Assembly: GCF_035083965.1 (NCBI RefSeq)
Contig: NC_089732.1
Span: 13,254,924 to 13,318,923, forward strand
Origin: Branchiostoma lanceolatum
Lineage: Eukaryota; Chordata; Leptocardii; Amphioxiformes; Branchiostomatidae
DNA length: 64,000 bases
Direction: 5' to 3'
Positions 34,715-45,840 of this stretch are shown piece after piece (the stretch's first letter is position 1; each line of letters starts with the position of its first letter). A model generated the notes under the pieces. It did no database searches. It saw nothing but the letters and a program-made list of their open reading frames with translations, and was not told where the DNA came from. The translations under genes were made by a program, and so were the position numbers.

Positions 34715-37700
34715 ATGGATCGTATGGGGATGTCGGCCCTGTGCTTTGTGCTCCTGGCGTTGGTCGGACACCAGTCGTCTGCCCAGACCACGGCACCAAC
34801 AACAGCACCGCCCACCACCCCGGACATACTGAGCGACCTGACGGGAGCCACGCCGTGGGCACTTGCAGTGATGATCATAGCCGCACAGGGGGCGCTGCTG
34901 TGCATCATCATCGGCTTCTACTTTTGCTACAGGTAAGATAAACGTGCATTTTACAGGTTTGCGTAGCAAAACCTTTGTTGGATCCATTGGTATGTGTGGT
35001 GGCCGCCATCTTGATTTTGTGACCTCACAGGGTAGCCATACCATTTCATTGGGAGGGGTGTTCTTTGGGGTCGCTAGCGTTCTCTCTATTTTTAACAAAT
35101 CGGCACACAACTATCACACATTCAATTCAATTAAAAATTCAATACCAATTCATAGTTATAAAAAGACCCCATAATAGCTAAACTAACATAGCAAACCTGA
35201 AGTATATGTATCACAAATACTTAACTCTAGTTTCATTCATTATTCACCGGAAAATGATCACACGATGTTTTGCACGAATCTTCAATGACAAACAGCCGTA
35301 GAGTGACCGCAACCTCTCTATATACTACTAGGACACTGAACAATGTTGACGGTCTCTGAGTCAGAAACTCCTGAGTCAGAATTATTCCGTTTGAACAGTT
35401 TTGAGGTCTGTCAGGAATTTTATCACACGATCCCCCTCTTATGATTGTTACAATTACAATGTCGTTGTAACAAAAAGGTAAAGGTAGTCCCATAGCGTTT
35501 TTGAGGCCAAGGAAGCACTGTGTCTAGGACACGACTTAAGTCAGGTACCCATTGTTACACCTGGGCGGAGTGAGGAAAGTCGTGTAATTTACGTAAAGTG
35601 TCTTTTCCAAGGACAAAATTCCAGTGTACAAGCCTATAATGAAAGAGACCATAGTTCTCACATTTGTTCCCATCATGCTGACTTAATTGTCTGTTTCTAT
35701 TGTGTTCTTTTAATACGTCTGACTTCACACATGTCTTACGTTGTATCTGTAGATTGGACAACTCGTTCAAGAGCCGCGAGAGCGCGCACTGCCTGGGGTA
35801 CATCATGTTGTTCGGCTGTTTCCTGATGTACGGCCTGGCCTACGCTTACGTCATCCACCCGCACGAGATCATTTGCGGCGTAAGGAGGGTGGGCATGGGG
35901 TTCATCCACGCACTGGTCTTCGCACCCATGCTGCTGAAGGTACGTGTATGCGATGTTATCTAAGGGCCCTATTACACTTGTGTGCGTATGTTCAATTCAA
36001 ATGCGTATGAGTTGCGCATTTCTTGAGTAAAGTTTGCGGGGAAGAAGTTGTTATTTACTTTGACCCACCGTTGTGCAACCTTGTTATCGAATCAAAGAAA
36101 TTACTTCTTCGGCTGCAAACTTAACCAAAAACACGCGGACTTGTATATACGCACAAGTGTGAAAGGGGCTTAACTGAACGGCATGTCGTTTGGAACCCTC
36201 ATGCTTGAACATAAATGAGTTACTTAGTACATGAATAAAGTCGTGGTCTGTGTAACGAAAGTCCGAGGCTGTAACGGTCCCTCGGCCGGCGGATGTTGCG
36301 GCAGGGTCTTGAAAAGTTGACACAAACATTCATGATCATTTATACCTTCCACAAAGCGCTCACGTCTTTCCCGTCGTACCACAGGCCATCCGGATCTGGC
36401 GGGTGTCCAGAATGACCTCAGATTTCTGCCGTAAAGTTGTGGTATGACGTTTGCGACAGGCTCTTGACAGTTGACATTTATACCTTCCACAAAACACTTA
36501 TCTCTTCCCTGCGTTCCTCAGGCCATCCGGATCTGGCGGGTGACTGGGACTTAACACTATTAGCTAAGTAGGAAAGTCTGCGACGTGATCTTGACAGTTG
36601 ACACTAACATTTACACCTTCCACAAGATGCTGACGTCTTTTCCCGTCGTTCCTCAGGCCATCCGGATCTGGCGGGTGTCGCGGCGCGACCTTGACGAGCT
36701 GACCCCGATGAGCGGGAACCGGGCTCAGCTGCTGTTCACCGTCCTGCTCCTGCTGCCGGAGATCGTGGCCGTCGTGGAGTGGCTGTGGATCGTGCCGCCT
36801 TCGGCAAAAATCGTGTACCCTTCGGGAGAACCCGCCATCACGGCGTGCGGCACCACCAACCAGGACCTCATCATGTCGCTCATCTACGTCATGTTTCTTA
36901 TGTTCCTCACACTGGTACGTACGTCATGTTTATCATGTTCCTCACACTGGTACGTTACGTCATGTTTATCATGTTCCTCACACTGGTACGTTACGTCATG
37001 TTTCTCATGTTCCTCACACTGGTACGTTATAGAACACTTCGCTGGCCTTTTTTTAAATATCTCTCTCAAAGAAATAAACCGATAGCAATTCTATGTTAAA
37101 TACTGTGGTTTTGATCAGATTATTTCTTCAGCATTTTACGTTTTCACTGAATATCTCCATAATGAATATAGTAATAATGGTTTATTGGTCAGAAATTACC
37201 CGTGCAATGGCAGCCAGTGCTGAATTGCGGCAATCATATAATACAGAACAGATACATATTTGCTCCACACTTGCACTTTATGAAACTGTCGCAAGGGTCT
37301 GGGCGGCTGCCATTCGGCGCCAGCAGGTGACCTCAATACGACCTTCCCCAACCGAAGTCAGGTACCCATTCACACCTGGGTGGAGTGAGGAAAGTCGTGT
37401 AAAGTGCCTTTCCCAAGGGCACAACATCGGGGCATATTGGGGTTTCGAACCCGGGACCTCTCGGTTCTGGGCGAAACACTCTACCGATGCCACTATCTAT
37501 AACACAGACGGTAAACAACATCTCTTTGTTGTTGTCATTTAGTAAAGAAGACATACAAAAATGTAACATCATGTTTTCCGCCCCACAGCTCTTCAGTTTG
37601 CTGGCCTGTCCCTCCGACCTGAACATGAGCGAGTCTCGGTTCATCTTCGTGGGGATCGTGTTCTCCATCGGCTGCCTCGTGGCCTGGATCTGCTGCCTCA

Positions 37701-38190
37701 AGATGACGGACTTTCCCGAGGACCCCGTCGTCGCCATCGGACTCCTGAGCATGGCTACGATTGTCGTGGTCATCATCTTCTTACCAAAGGTGAGCGTTAT
37801 GGAGAGGCACCCTCCTAAAAGCAGGACCCCTATCGCTCGATTCGTTGGCTCGCTCGCGTAGGGGCCCTGCTCTTTAGCCCCGGTAGACACGATACTGGCG
37901 ATGTTACTGACAGTTGCTCATGAATAATTAATGAGCTATCCTTATTTGGCACAATTTGGCTGTTAATTTGTTCTGAACCTAAAGTAACGATGTGAGACGT
38001 AACCTGATTGGTTGATAGCTTCCCAGATGACTAAAACCGCATCTTGTTTTAACAGGTGTGCCTGTTGTGTCGCCTGAGTGACGACGAAGACATGGAGGAA
38101 CTCCCGATGAGCTACATGCCGAACGGCTACTCCTCCGGCTCCATGGACAGAGAACAGCGCTCCTACACACCGCGCCAGTACGACTACTGA
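34715..38190 (+). CDS. Class C G-protein-coupled receptor, seven-helix domain without Venus flytrap
   Basis: Five coding exons join in phase to 332 residues: 34715-34932, 35753-35939, 36657-36914, 37589-37789, 38056-38190 (TGA). The coding exon's acceptor is at 34693-34694. A signal peptide (residues 1 to about 23, ending QSSA) precedes a short Thr/Pro-rich stalk, then seven hydrophobic segments. Class C marks: ICGVRRVGMGFIHALVF at helix 3, whose Cys can pair with ACGTTNQD in loop 2; NMSESRFIFVGIVFS at the start of helix 6, like the NEAKFI region of metabotropic glutamate receptors; and IIFLPKV closing helix 7, like the family's FIPK. The tail is Ser/Tyr-rich and ends RQYDY. There is no ligand-binding Venus-flytrap or cysteine-rich domain, so the ligand is unknown. 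It could be a GPRC5-like or orphan class C receptor. Exon 3 has tandem duplications at both borders. Confidence 0.82.
35500..35650 (-). mobile_element. SINE body fragment in receptor intron 1
   Basis: The complement carries the conserved middle of the SINE (AGGTGTAACAATGGGTACCT preceded by CACGACTTTCCTCACTCCGC). It lacks an intact tRNA head and is diverged. Confidence 0.55.
35964..36170 (-). mobile_element. MITE with TAA target duplication (Harbinger-like), copy 2
   Basis: Same termini as 32501-32737 (GGGCCCTATTACACTTGTG and the complement ending AAGGGGCT), TAA on both sides, interior inverted relative to copy 1. It sits directly after receptor exon 2. Confidence 0.75.
36300..36680 (+). repeat. 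Tandem duplication spanning the acceptor and 5' end of receptor exon 3 (3 copies)
   Basis: The true exon starts at 36657. Copies of 'cag|GCCATCCGGATCTGGCGGGTG' start at 36385 and 36522, so the unit is 135-137 bases. Each copy includes the upstream 'ttgacagttgaca ... taccttccacaa' intron segment. In both decoys the exon frame runs into a stop (TGA, TAA) within about 20 codons. Confidence 0.92.
36886..37030 (+). repeat. 35/36-bp minisatellite across the 3' end of receptor exon 3 and its donor (4 copies)
   Basis: The unit TACGTCATGTTTMTCATGTT...CTCACACTG|GTACGT is repeated four times, with donors at 36915, 36950, 36986 and 37022. The first spacing is 35 bases, the others 36. Each unit encodes part of helix 5 (YVMFLMFLTL) plus a complete donor. 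Because the first step is 35, use of any downstream donor would shift the frame. Confidence 0.93.
37325..37500 (-). mobile_element. tRNA-derived SINE, 5' part, in receptor intron 3
   Basis: On the minus strand a tRNA-like head (box A near TGGCATCGGTAGAG, box B GGTTCGAAACC) is followed by the family body (GTGCCCTTGGGAAAGGCACT, then CACTCCACCCAGGTGTGAAT). The 3' part with AGAGTAGGGG is missing. Confidence 0.8.
37808..38035 (+). mobile_element. Truncated copy of the CACCCTCC MITE in receptor intron 4
   Basis: It starts CACCCTCCTAAAAGCAGGAC and follows the full element at 50008-50392 through 'gttgctcatgaataattaat' and 'gtgagacgtaacctgattgg', then stops at about 38035. The right inverted repeat is missing. 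It nearly fills the short intron between receptor exons 4 and 5. Confidence 0.75.
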
Positions 38191-39945
38191 GACAAACAAA
38201 CAAACAAACAAATAAACCTCTTCCCCCAAGAAACTAGTACTAAAACAAGCTCTAAACGTACAAGATTTTCCTCAAGCCTTTTCGTTGTTTTATAAACCGA
38301 AGCCAAGAAATGTTGACCTTTTTTTGTACTAAACATCCAAAAGATGGCGTAAAAGGGTTATGGTTCGTTGACCATAATTGTATTTGAAGCAAAATGGTTT
38401 GCAACTTTTGGACCTTGTAATGTTTTTTTTTAAACGTGGCTTTACGTCAGCAGCCTATAGAATCCCACAGAGCTTGGAATGGTTTTCTTTAAGATGGGAA
38501 TCAGTTATGGGAATCAGTTTTACCCGGATTTTTGCAGCCAAGTAGGAAACAATGCAGATCTTACCTTGAGGAAGTTTTTCTTGTCTCTCTGTCTGTGTTT
38601 TTGGCAACCATTGAACGAAAGTAACCAATTGATTTCCAATAACGATGGTGTTATGAGCCTTAAAGTTTTTACAATACTGTGTACGTAAAACTACTGATTC
38701 AAACACGTTTTTTTCTCACAAAATTATTATTTTCTGCAAGAAGGCTTCATCAACTACATGTATAATATTGAACGACATCTAAACGCCTATGCAATGCTTC
38801 TTCTGAGAAGCATCTTTCGATTCATAACATGACATTTTAAGCTTCTATACTTCTACAGACTGTATTGTAGGGGTCTCTAAAAGTGTATGTATTTATGTAC
38901 ATATTTGTATCGAGGCAGGGGCAATAGTTAAAAAAACGCCGGTGTTAAAAATAAGAGAAGTTGATTGTACATAGACTGTCTGTGGGGCAGCATTGCAAGG
39001 GTGGCGTTTTTGATACTTTGTAAGTTATGTGATCGAATTGTGGCTATTATACAAAAAGGAAATATTGTACATATATTTCCGTACAAGGAGCTTTTGCTAC
39101 AGATGTCATAAGGGCAGCAACAATATTTTTCTACAACTTTTTGACGCTTTCGTATTACAACAGGTTTGTTACTTAGAAACTTTCTTGTTTCTTTTCTACA
39201 GAAACATGTTAGAACATGCCGTGCTAGTACTTTGAAGGGACTGAGAATAAGTTAGCTTTCAGCCAAATATGTTATGACATGTACATGGTGGAAATCCGAT
39301 AGATTTATGTTTTATTTTATGCCGTACTGTTTATTTACTACTACTTTATCTCAAATAGGCATATTTACATTTAAAATGTATTCTAGTTCGTTTACTTAAG
39401 ACTAGAAAGTTCGTTGATGTAATTATATATGTTGTTGTCTTTCTTAACTAGATCTGCTGTTTCTAACAAATTGACTATCCAGTGCCTAAGACTCGCTTGC
39501 AATGTGAAGACACATGTCTCAATTTATTTATAGACACCAATGAAGGCAGTTTTTGCATAATGTCAAGTAATTTCAATGCTCAAAGCAAGCCTTCTATTGG
39601 TTGGTTGTGCAATTCATTGAGCTACCATACGTAACATTAACCCAATGAAAATCTCTGTATCATAATGCGTATGTAGATGTGTTGAAAGATGTTATTGGTC
39701 CACAATTTTGTCTACTGTTGGTGTAGACCATTGAGAGTCGACGTAACATTTTACTAGCAAGTGAGCAAGTAAGGAAAGTTTGTAGAAGTTTGGAGTTGTT
39801 TCCAAGGCATATTGTAAGATAGTTGTATTTATCAATGTCTTTTGTAGGATTCATAATGTTGGATCACTGTAAGGTTCTTGGTGGGTTGAAATACATGAAG
39901 ACATCGTTTCGAAAGAATAAAGTTTATCACACTAAAGAATTACTC
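38191..39945 (+). other. Receptor 3' UTR
   Basis: It begins with an (ACAA)n run directly after the TGA and continues AT-rich to the AATAAA at 39916-39921. No repeat family or second gene seen. Confidence 0.65.
39916..39921 (+). terminator. Polyadenylation signal of the receptor gene
   Basis: AATAAA followed by T-rich sequence about 30 bases later; first good signal after about 1.7 kb of UTR. Confidence 0.6.
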
Positions 39946-41535
39946 TTTTTTAAATGAAAATACACCAAACTAACTACCAGAGCCATTACGCGACTGTGTT
40001 ATGGCGTAATGATTATATTCATCTATTATAAAGCTATGTATGAAACGTTATTGAAACTGAAATGTGACAGAAAAAAAATGATATTCAACTGTTCATTCTT
40101 GCCTCTGGGCAAACGTGTAAAAATTAGACTGTGATATATCGCTCCTGTTTTACTCCCTCCTCCTTCTGTTGTTAAGAGCTTTACGGCAGCAGCCTTTCAG
40201 TTTTTCTGGAGCTACAAATCTGAACTTGTCTCCAGAAAGACTCTTATTCTTCCACACTTGAAAGGGGGCTGGGATCTGGTTGATTTTTCCTTTTAAAAGC
40301 CAGGTGTCTTTACTGCCGCCCCTTTTCGGACATCTTAACCTGTCCATCCCTGCCATGGGTCCATCTGCCCAAGTACTGACTGGGCCTGTTTTTTCGTCAG
40401 TTCGACACAGCTACATGGTCAAATTAGCCACTCATGGTCCGGAGTAGCCCTATAAGCCCCCTTACTATGAACGTTTTGTCCGTGGTCAATATGGTGCCAT
40501 GTTTATTAAACATCAGCGCAACATCAGCAAATTGATAAACTGCAATGTTTCTATGGCACCAGTATATATATCGTTAAGTAATATGAATTGCGTATTGAAT
40601 ACATTTTCCCGAAAAAAAAGTTTCATGTACCTGCTTTAGCTATCAGATGAATAGATTATGATAATCACAACCATGGTATTTTCAGCGGCATCTTGAAGTA
40701 ATCCAAACATCTTATAGCATTTTTAATGGAAATTGGATCTATTGATCGATAAACAGACATAAACACCGCTCTATTTGTTCAATGTCTTCTTGTTTCATAA
40801 CTTACGCGTACGATAGACACTTGGATCTGGTAGTCCATTAGAAAGTATTGATTTACTGGTAATAAAGACTTGACCACTTCTATTGGTGAAATGCGAGAAA
40901 GACATATAGTTTATGACCTAATATCCCATTGTATTTTCGGGGAAATGTCTAAAATATCGCAATACTATGGACGCAGGTCAAATAAGCCTCAAAACTTCAA
41001 ACCCCTTTGCGAGTCTTTCGCGAGTTCCCCATTCCCGAAAAGACCGAAATTTGGCAATTTGACGGTCTCCTTTATCAATTTTCTTAATACGACTGGGAGC
41101 GGTACTGCAGGTTAGGCTCCAATAGGGTACATACTCCCGTCTCATGAAATGCGAAAATATCCAATGTTTTAGGCTTAAAGCCAGTGAGCACACACATTTA
41201 GAATGACATGCAAGACTGTTCAAAACACGCGCTGGCATAGAAAGGAACGATTCCTAATTACGTGGGTGGAGCTCATGTCATATCCGCGGAAGCGCCACCT
41301 ATATTCATGTCCACATCAAACCTAGTCCGTAATGAGTAACTTTAGGGTATGTGTCGACACCATTCGCTTCCCTGAGGAACTTTTGGCCGTTAAATCAACT
41401 ATTCATCTACTCATATAGGGTTAGGGACTGTCAGAGAAGCCCGGCCGTCTGTCAGAAAATATTACGATCTTTCATCTCAACATCTGCTTGGAGACCTTAT
41501 CCTATAGGCCTATCTTTTATAACTGTTAATAACAA
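39946..41535. other. Intergenic stretch between receptor and zinc-finger gene
   Basis: No gene seen. A single CATCTGCTTGGAGA motif of the 24441-type MITE lies near 41480. Short frames at 40150-40356 and 40870-41115 resemble nothing I recognise. Confidence 0.45.
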
Positions 41536-43233
41536 CTAACTAACACAAATAAGGTTTTCCCCAGTATGCTTTGTTTTTAGATGGTAGTCCAAAGCAGATT
41601 TAAAGGCAGCAGAATAGTCACACTGGTCACACTTGTAGCGTTTTTCACCTGTGTGAATTCTCACGTGTCTGGATAGGTGAAAGATTCTAGCTGTCTTGTA
41701 TCCACACACCTCACATACGTATGGTTTCTCACTAGTGTGTTTTGCCACATGGTGTTGGTCCAAGTTGGATTTCCGTGCTGCAGAATAGTCACACTGGTCA
41801 CACTTGTAGGGCTTTTCCCCTGTATGAATTCTCACGTGTCTGGATAGGTGAGAGATTTTAGCTGTCTTGTATCCACACACCTCACAAATGTAAAGTTTTT
41901 CTCTAGTATGTTTTGCTTTTAGATGGTTGTCCAAAGCAGATTTAGAGGCAGCAGAATAGTCACACTGGTCACACTTGTAGGGTTTGTCACCTGTATGAAT
42001 TCTCACGTGTCTGGATAGGTGAGAGATTCTAGCTGTCTTGTATCCACACACCTCACATACGTATGGTTTCTCACTAGTGTGTCTTGCTACATGGTGTTGG
42101 TCCAAGTTGGATTTCCGTGCTGCAGAATAGTCACACTGGTCACATTTGTAAGGCTTTTCCCCTGTATGAATTCTCACGTGTCTGGATAGGTGAGAGATTT
42201 TAGCTGTCTTGTATCCACACACCTCACAAATGTAAAGTTTTTCTCCAGTATGTTTTGCTTTTAGATGGTAGTCTAAAGCAGATTTAAAGGCAGCAGAATA
42301 GTCACACTGGTCACATTTGTAAGGCTTTTCCCCTGTATGAATTCTCACGTGTCTGGATAGGTGAGAGATTTTAGCTGTCTTGTATCCACACACCTCACAA
42401 ATGTAAAGTTTTTCTCCAGTATGTTTTGCTTTTAGATGGTTGTCCAAAGCAGATTTAGAGGCAGCAGAATAGTCACACTGGTCACACTTGTAGCGTTTTT
42501 CACCTGTATGAATTCTCACGTGTCTGGATAGGCCGGTGAGAGATTTTAGCTGTCTTGTATCCACACACCTCACAAATGTAAAGTTTTTCTCCAGTATGTT
42601 TTGCTTTTAGATGGTTGTCCAAAGCAGATTTAGAGGCAGCAGAATAGTCACACTGGTCACATTTGTACGGTTTTTCTCCAGTATGGATTCTCACATGTCG
42701 GGAAAGGGCTGACCTTTGAGCTGCTCTGTATCCACACTCCCCACACATGTAAGGTTTTTCCCCAGTAAGTGGCGTCGTGTGGCGCAACTGTAGAGCACGC
42801 GGCTGTCAAACAACTCCGGGGTCCCGGGATCTAATCCCAGGTGCGCCCAGAGACATGTCCAAACTTGCGCCCCGACGTTGTGCCCTTGGGAAAGGCACTT
42901 AACACGACTTTCCTCACTTCACTCAGGTGTAAATGAGTACCTAGCTCATCTAGGGTTAGGGACGTCCCTCGGATAGGACGTTAAATGGAGGTCCCGTGTT
43001 TGGGGAGAGCAACACCCCGCGCACGTTAAAGAACCCACCACACCTTTCGAAAAAGAGTAGGGGCATGCCCCGGTGTGCGATGGTCCAAATCTTACAGTCC
43101 GGTCTGGGATGACATCTTGAAAAGGTGATAGTTCACCTGTTATGTCAATCCTTCCACAAAATGTGGTAAATCAAAATAAATAAAAAGTATGTTTTGATCC
43201 GTGTTGTCCATAGATGCTGCTGGGATCTTCCAT
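41536..43233 (-). pseudogene. C2H2 zinc-finger gene disrupted by a SINE and a 4-base frameshift
   Basis: Read on the minus strand, a start at 43233 gives MEDPSSIYGQHGSKHT, then a 415-base SINE interrupts the linker between KHT and GEKP. The array resumes at 42770 with YMCGECGYRAAQRSALSRH. An extra CCGG at 42533-42536 shifts the frame inside the third finger. From there eleven fingers run to a TAG at 41536-41538; the tail is ENLICVS. Fingers alternate between YKCDQCDYSAA (C-x2-C-x12-H-x4-H) and Y(I/V)CEVCGYKTA (C-x2-C-x12-H-x3-H), a two-finger unit of 57 residues. Such arrays bind DNA; the target is unknown. The remaining 11-finger frame is intact but has no evident start. Loss of function, an allele, or an assembly slip at the frameshift are all possible; the SINE is definite. 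Confidence 0.8.
42771..43185 (+). mobile_element. Full-length tRNA-derived SINE inserted in zinc-finger coding sequence
   Basis: The 415-base element starts with a tRNA-like head (GGCGTCGTGTGGCGCAACTG, box B region GGGATCTAATCCC). It continues with GTGCCCTTGGGAAAGGCACT, CTAGCTCATCTAGGGTTAGG and the AGAGTAGGGGCATGCCCCGG block, and ends AAATAAATAAAA. AGTAAGT at 42764-42770 and AGTATGT at 43186-43192 are target duplications with one difference. Removing the SINE restores the usual HTGEKP linker. Confidence 0.88.
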
Positions 43234-45029
43234 CTTTTGCTCTAATCTATTGGGAACAAAGATATGCAAATTTTGGTGTGAGTCATTATGCAACAACTTC
43301 TTCCCGGACTTTTTTGCCCCCTTGTGTCTAATATCAAAAAAATAATAAAAGATACCTGTGACATGCACACAACGAAACTGAAGTAGTCAAACATTACTAT
43401 GTCATTAGTCATGAGTAGCTGATTTCCAGTGTTGATATCATTTGTAGAGGGCGTTTCCATTGTTTTGCTACTGAACTACACTGAGAACTGTTTCCACTGC
43501 GATCTTAGAACAATGCGAACACATCGTTTTCCCTTATAGTATGAAATTAAGTCCTAACAATAAATAATACATGGCTTTGCAGTGATTTGGATGAATTGAT
43601 TGATTGATTGAATCACTTTCAATTCCATGTGAAAGAAATATCGCCCGAAAAACAGTCACTAGAGTCATTATTATTCTAAGAATCATGCCTGTAAAAATGA
43701 CGTTGACTTGGCGTCTGTATATATACATATACATATACATATGTGTGTGTGTACTGAAAAATATATCTTAGTCTTCATAAACAGGAGACAGGAAATAGAA
43801 TTCTCCCATATCAGGTTCCTCAGCTCTGCACTTTCTGTCACAAAAGAATCAATGATTTGCTTATACCACAGATCAAGAAAACTTAAGCCATATAATTTTA
43901 GCAGACAACGGTTCAATGGAGCTGGTAACGCATTCCTGTAAAGGTCTATACGGATGTCGGTTGAAAGACATCGCCCCAGAACGTTGCCAAAAAGGCAAAA
44001 GCATGTGTCCCAAAACGACAAATAAGCTGAAAATGGCAACCTTTCCATCGTACAAACACAGATGTTGACATGGTTTATTATTCAATATTTTACAGTAAAA
44101 CAAACAAACAGCCTTGCAGGTAACCATTGGTAACCTGAATTGCGCTGGAGGTTACAATTAAATATATACATTGAAAGAGAGAGATTACAGTCCGATAGTT
44201 TAAAATCGCAATTTCTATTGTATAATTAATTTCATCTGTTCGTTTACAGACTGAATTATTATCTTCAACCAAGATTGCATAATTCATTTAACACAAACGG
44301 TAGTAATATATCATTAAACTACATACATAAAATCAATTCCTACATTTTGTTCATTTATATAAAGGACACATTAAAACATTAATAACATGGTGCATAAAAC
44401 TTGATAAACGAGAAGGTCTTCAGGTGTTTAGATGACATTAAGTGTACAGTTCATTCAGAAGGTTGGTCATGTATGGGATGGGGCTTCTTTTGTACCTGTC
44501 CGTTCGGGTTTTGATTATGTCGAGAAGTTGTGATGACCAGATAATTACTTTATTTCGGGAGCAAATATGCATCTGCAGATAGTTTACATATAACGTTATC
44601 AGGGGATAAGTTATGATAAGAAGAACAAAATGCAAATGAACCGTGGGAAAAGTTAGGAGTATTTCTGTTAAGCCCCGGTTACACATAGCCGAACATTGCT
44701 CCCGACCACCAGCCGACCAAGGCGGTAGGTCCGGAGCAGTCTGACCAGTTTTAGATTTAGAGTCAAATTTGACTCCCAACACACCTGACCACTACTGACC
44801 TACTCCCAACTACCAGCCAACCCATTCCCGGCCTCCCGTCCGCAGCCTATTGTTTTGAAAATTTCAAAACATAATCAGCTGACACAACCGATTACACCTC
44901 TGTATAACGTAGCCCCACACACCCGTGACCTATTTCAATGACTGTATCTACCAGTTTTGTCAAGTTACTAGTATGTTTGTTGATAAGGACCACAGGAAAG
45001 TAGCTGCACTTGTATATTGTTAAGTCGAT

Positions 45030-45205
45030 CCGAACTCAACGAAAGAGCCACACCTCGGGCATGTTAAAGAACCCGCCGCACTTACCGAGAAGAGTAAAGG
45101 GTCCTTCCCTGTTTGAGTGGATCAAACCGTAGTCTGGGCCGGGTTCTCATATTGAAAAGGTGATAGTCACCTGTTATGTCAATCCTTTCACAAATGTAGT
45201 AAACC
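45030..45205 (+). mobile_element. SINE 3' part
   Basis: It has the segments 'gttaaagaacccgccgcact', AGAGTAAAGGG and the 3' tail 'gtgatagtcacctgttatgt' shared with the full-length SINE at 42771-43185. The head is missing. Confidence 0.65.
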
Positions 45206-45389
45206 TCAATAAAACTATTACATGTTATAAAGGAATAGATTCTAAAATTCGTAACGTTAACTCCAGTGGTGGACTGTCCGCGCCAGCCGCTTCAGAGAAA
45301 TGCGTCATCCGATCAGCATCTACCACTTGAAGGCGGTTGTGTTTTTAGTTAACACCAGACCAGACAATGTCCGTTGCAGGCTTTCCCAC

Positions 45390-45840
45390 CAGCAATTTTT
45401 GGCGACGCCTCAGGGCCGAGCGAAATTGGTATATAGTTTGTGTGCAGTTTGCATGATTTTTTTATACAGTAGATACGTCTTGGGGCAGGGAACAAGTGGT
45501 GTAAGTTTGGACCTCTTGGCGGCTTGTTTTGAGCTGCAGTGGGCCTTTATGTATGAAAATTTGGAGGAGGATAACTCATGCAGGGTTTGGTGTATTTTCA
45601 TTGCTTTTGGTCTGTAGGTACCTTAGGTGATGATTAACATAATGAAATGTATAGTATGCAAATCAGGACCTCATTTACATGATTACATCGAAAGCTGTTA
45701 CTCGACACCTGGAGGATTGCCTGGCTTGGGATTTAGGTCACCCAGTTGTGTGCCAGCTGTGCGCCCTTCATTTGGTAATAACTCAAGAAAGGGTCAACAG
45801 ATCATCATGGATTTTGGTTTGTTAGTAGCTTAAGTTATAA
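45390..45840 (+). repeat. Dispersed repeat related to 31430-31790
   Basis: It starts near 'ttttggcgacgcctcagggc', continues with 'gtgtgcagtttgcatgattt' and contains a 'cttggcggcttg...ctgcag' block. The complement of the same order is seen in 31430-31790. It is followed by AT-rich sequence with inverted TATGCAT-type motifs. Confidence 0.55.

Noticed and set aside
36585..37099. Frames of 106-166 codons running from before receptor exon 3 into the intron
   Set aside because: They are exon 3 plus read-through of the 36-base donor minisatellite. The spliced product matches the class C helix order better.
40150..40356. Basic 68-codon minus-strand frame ending NNRRRRE
   Set aside because: No homology I can name and no splice context; perhaps a mobile-element relic, not enough to call a gene.
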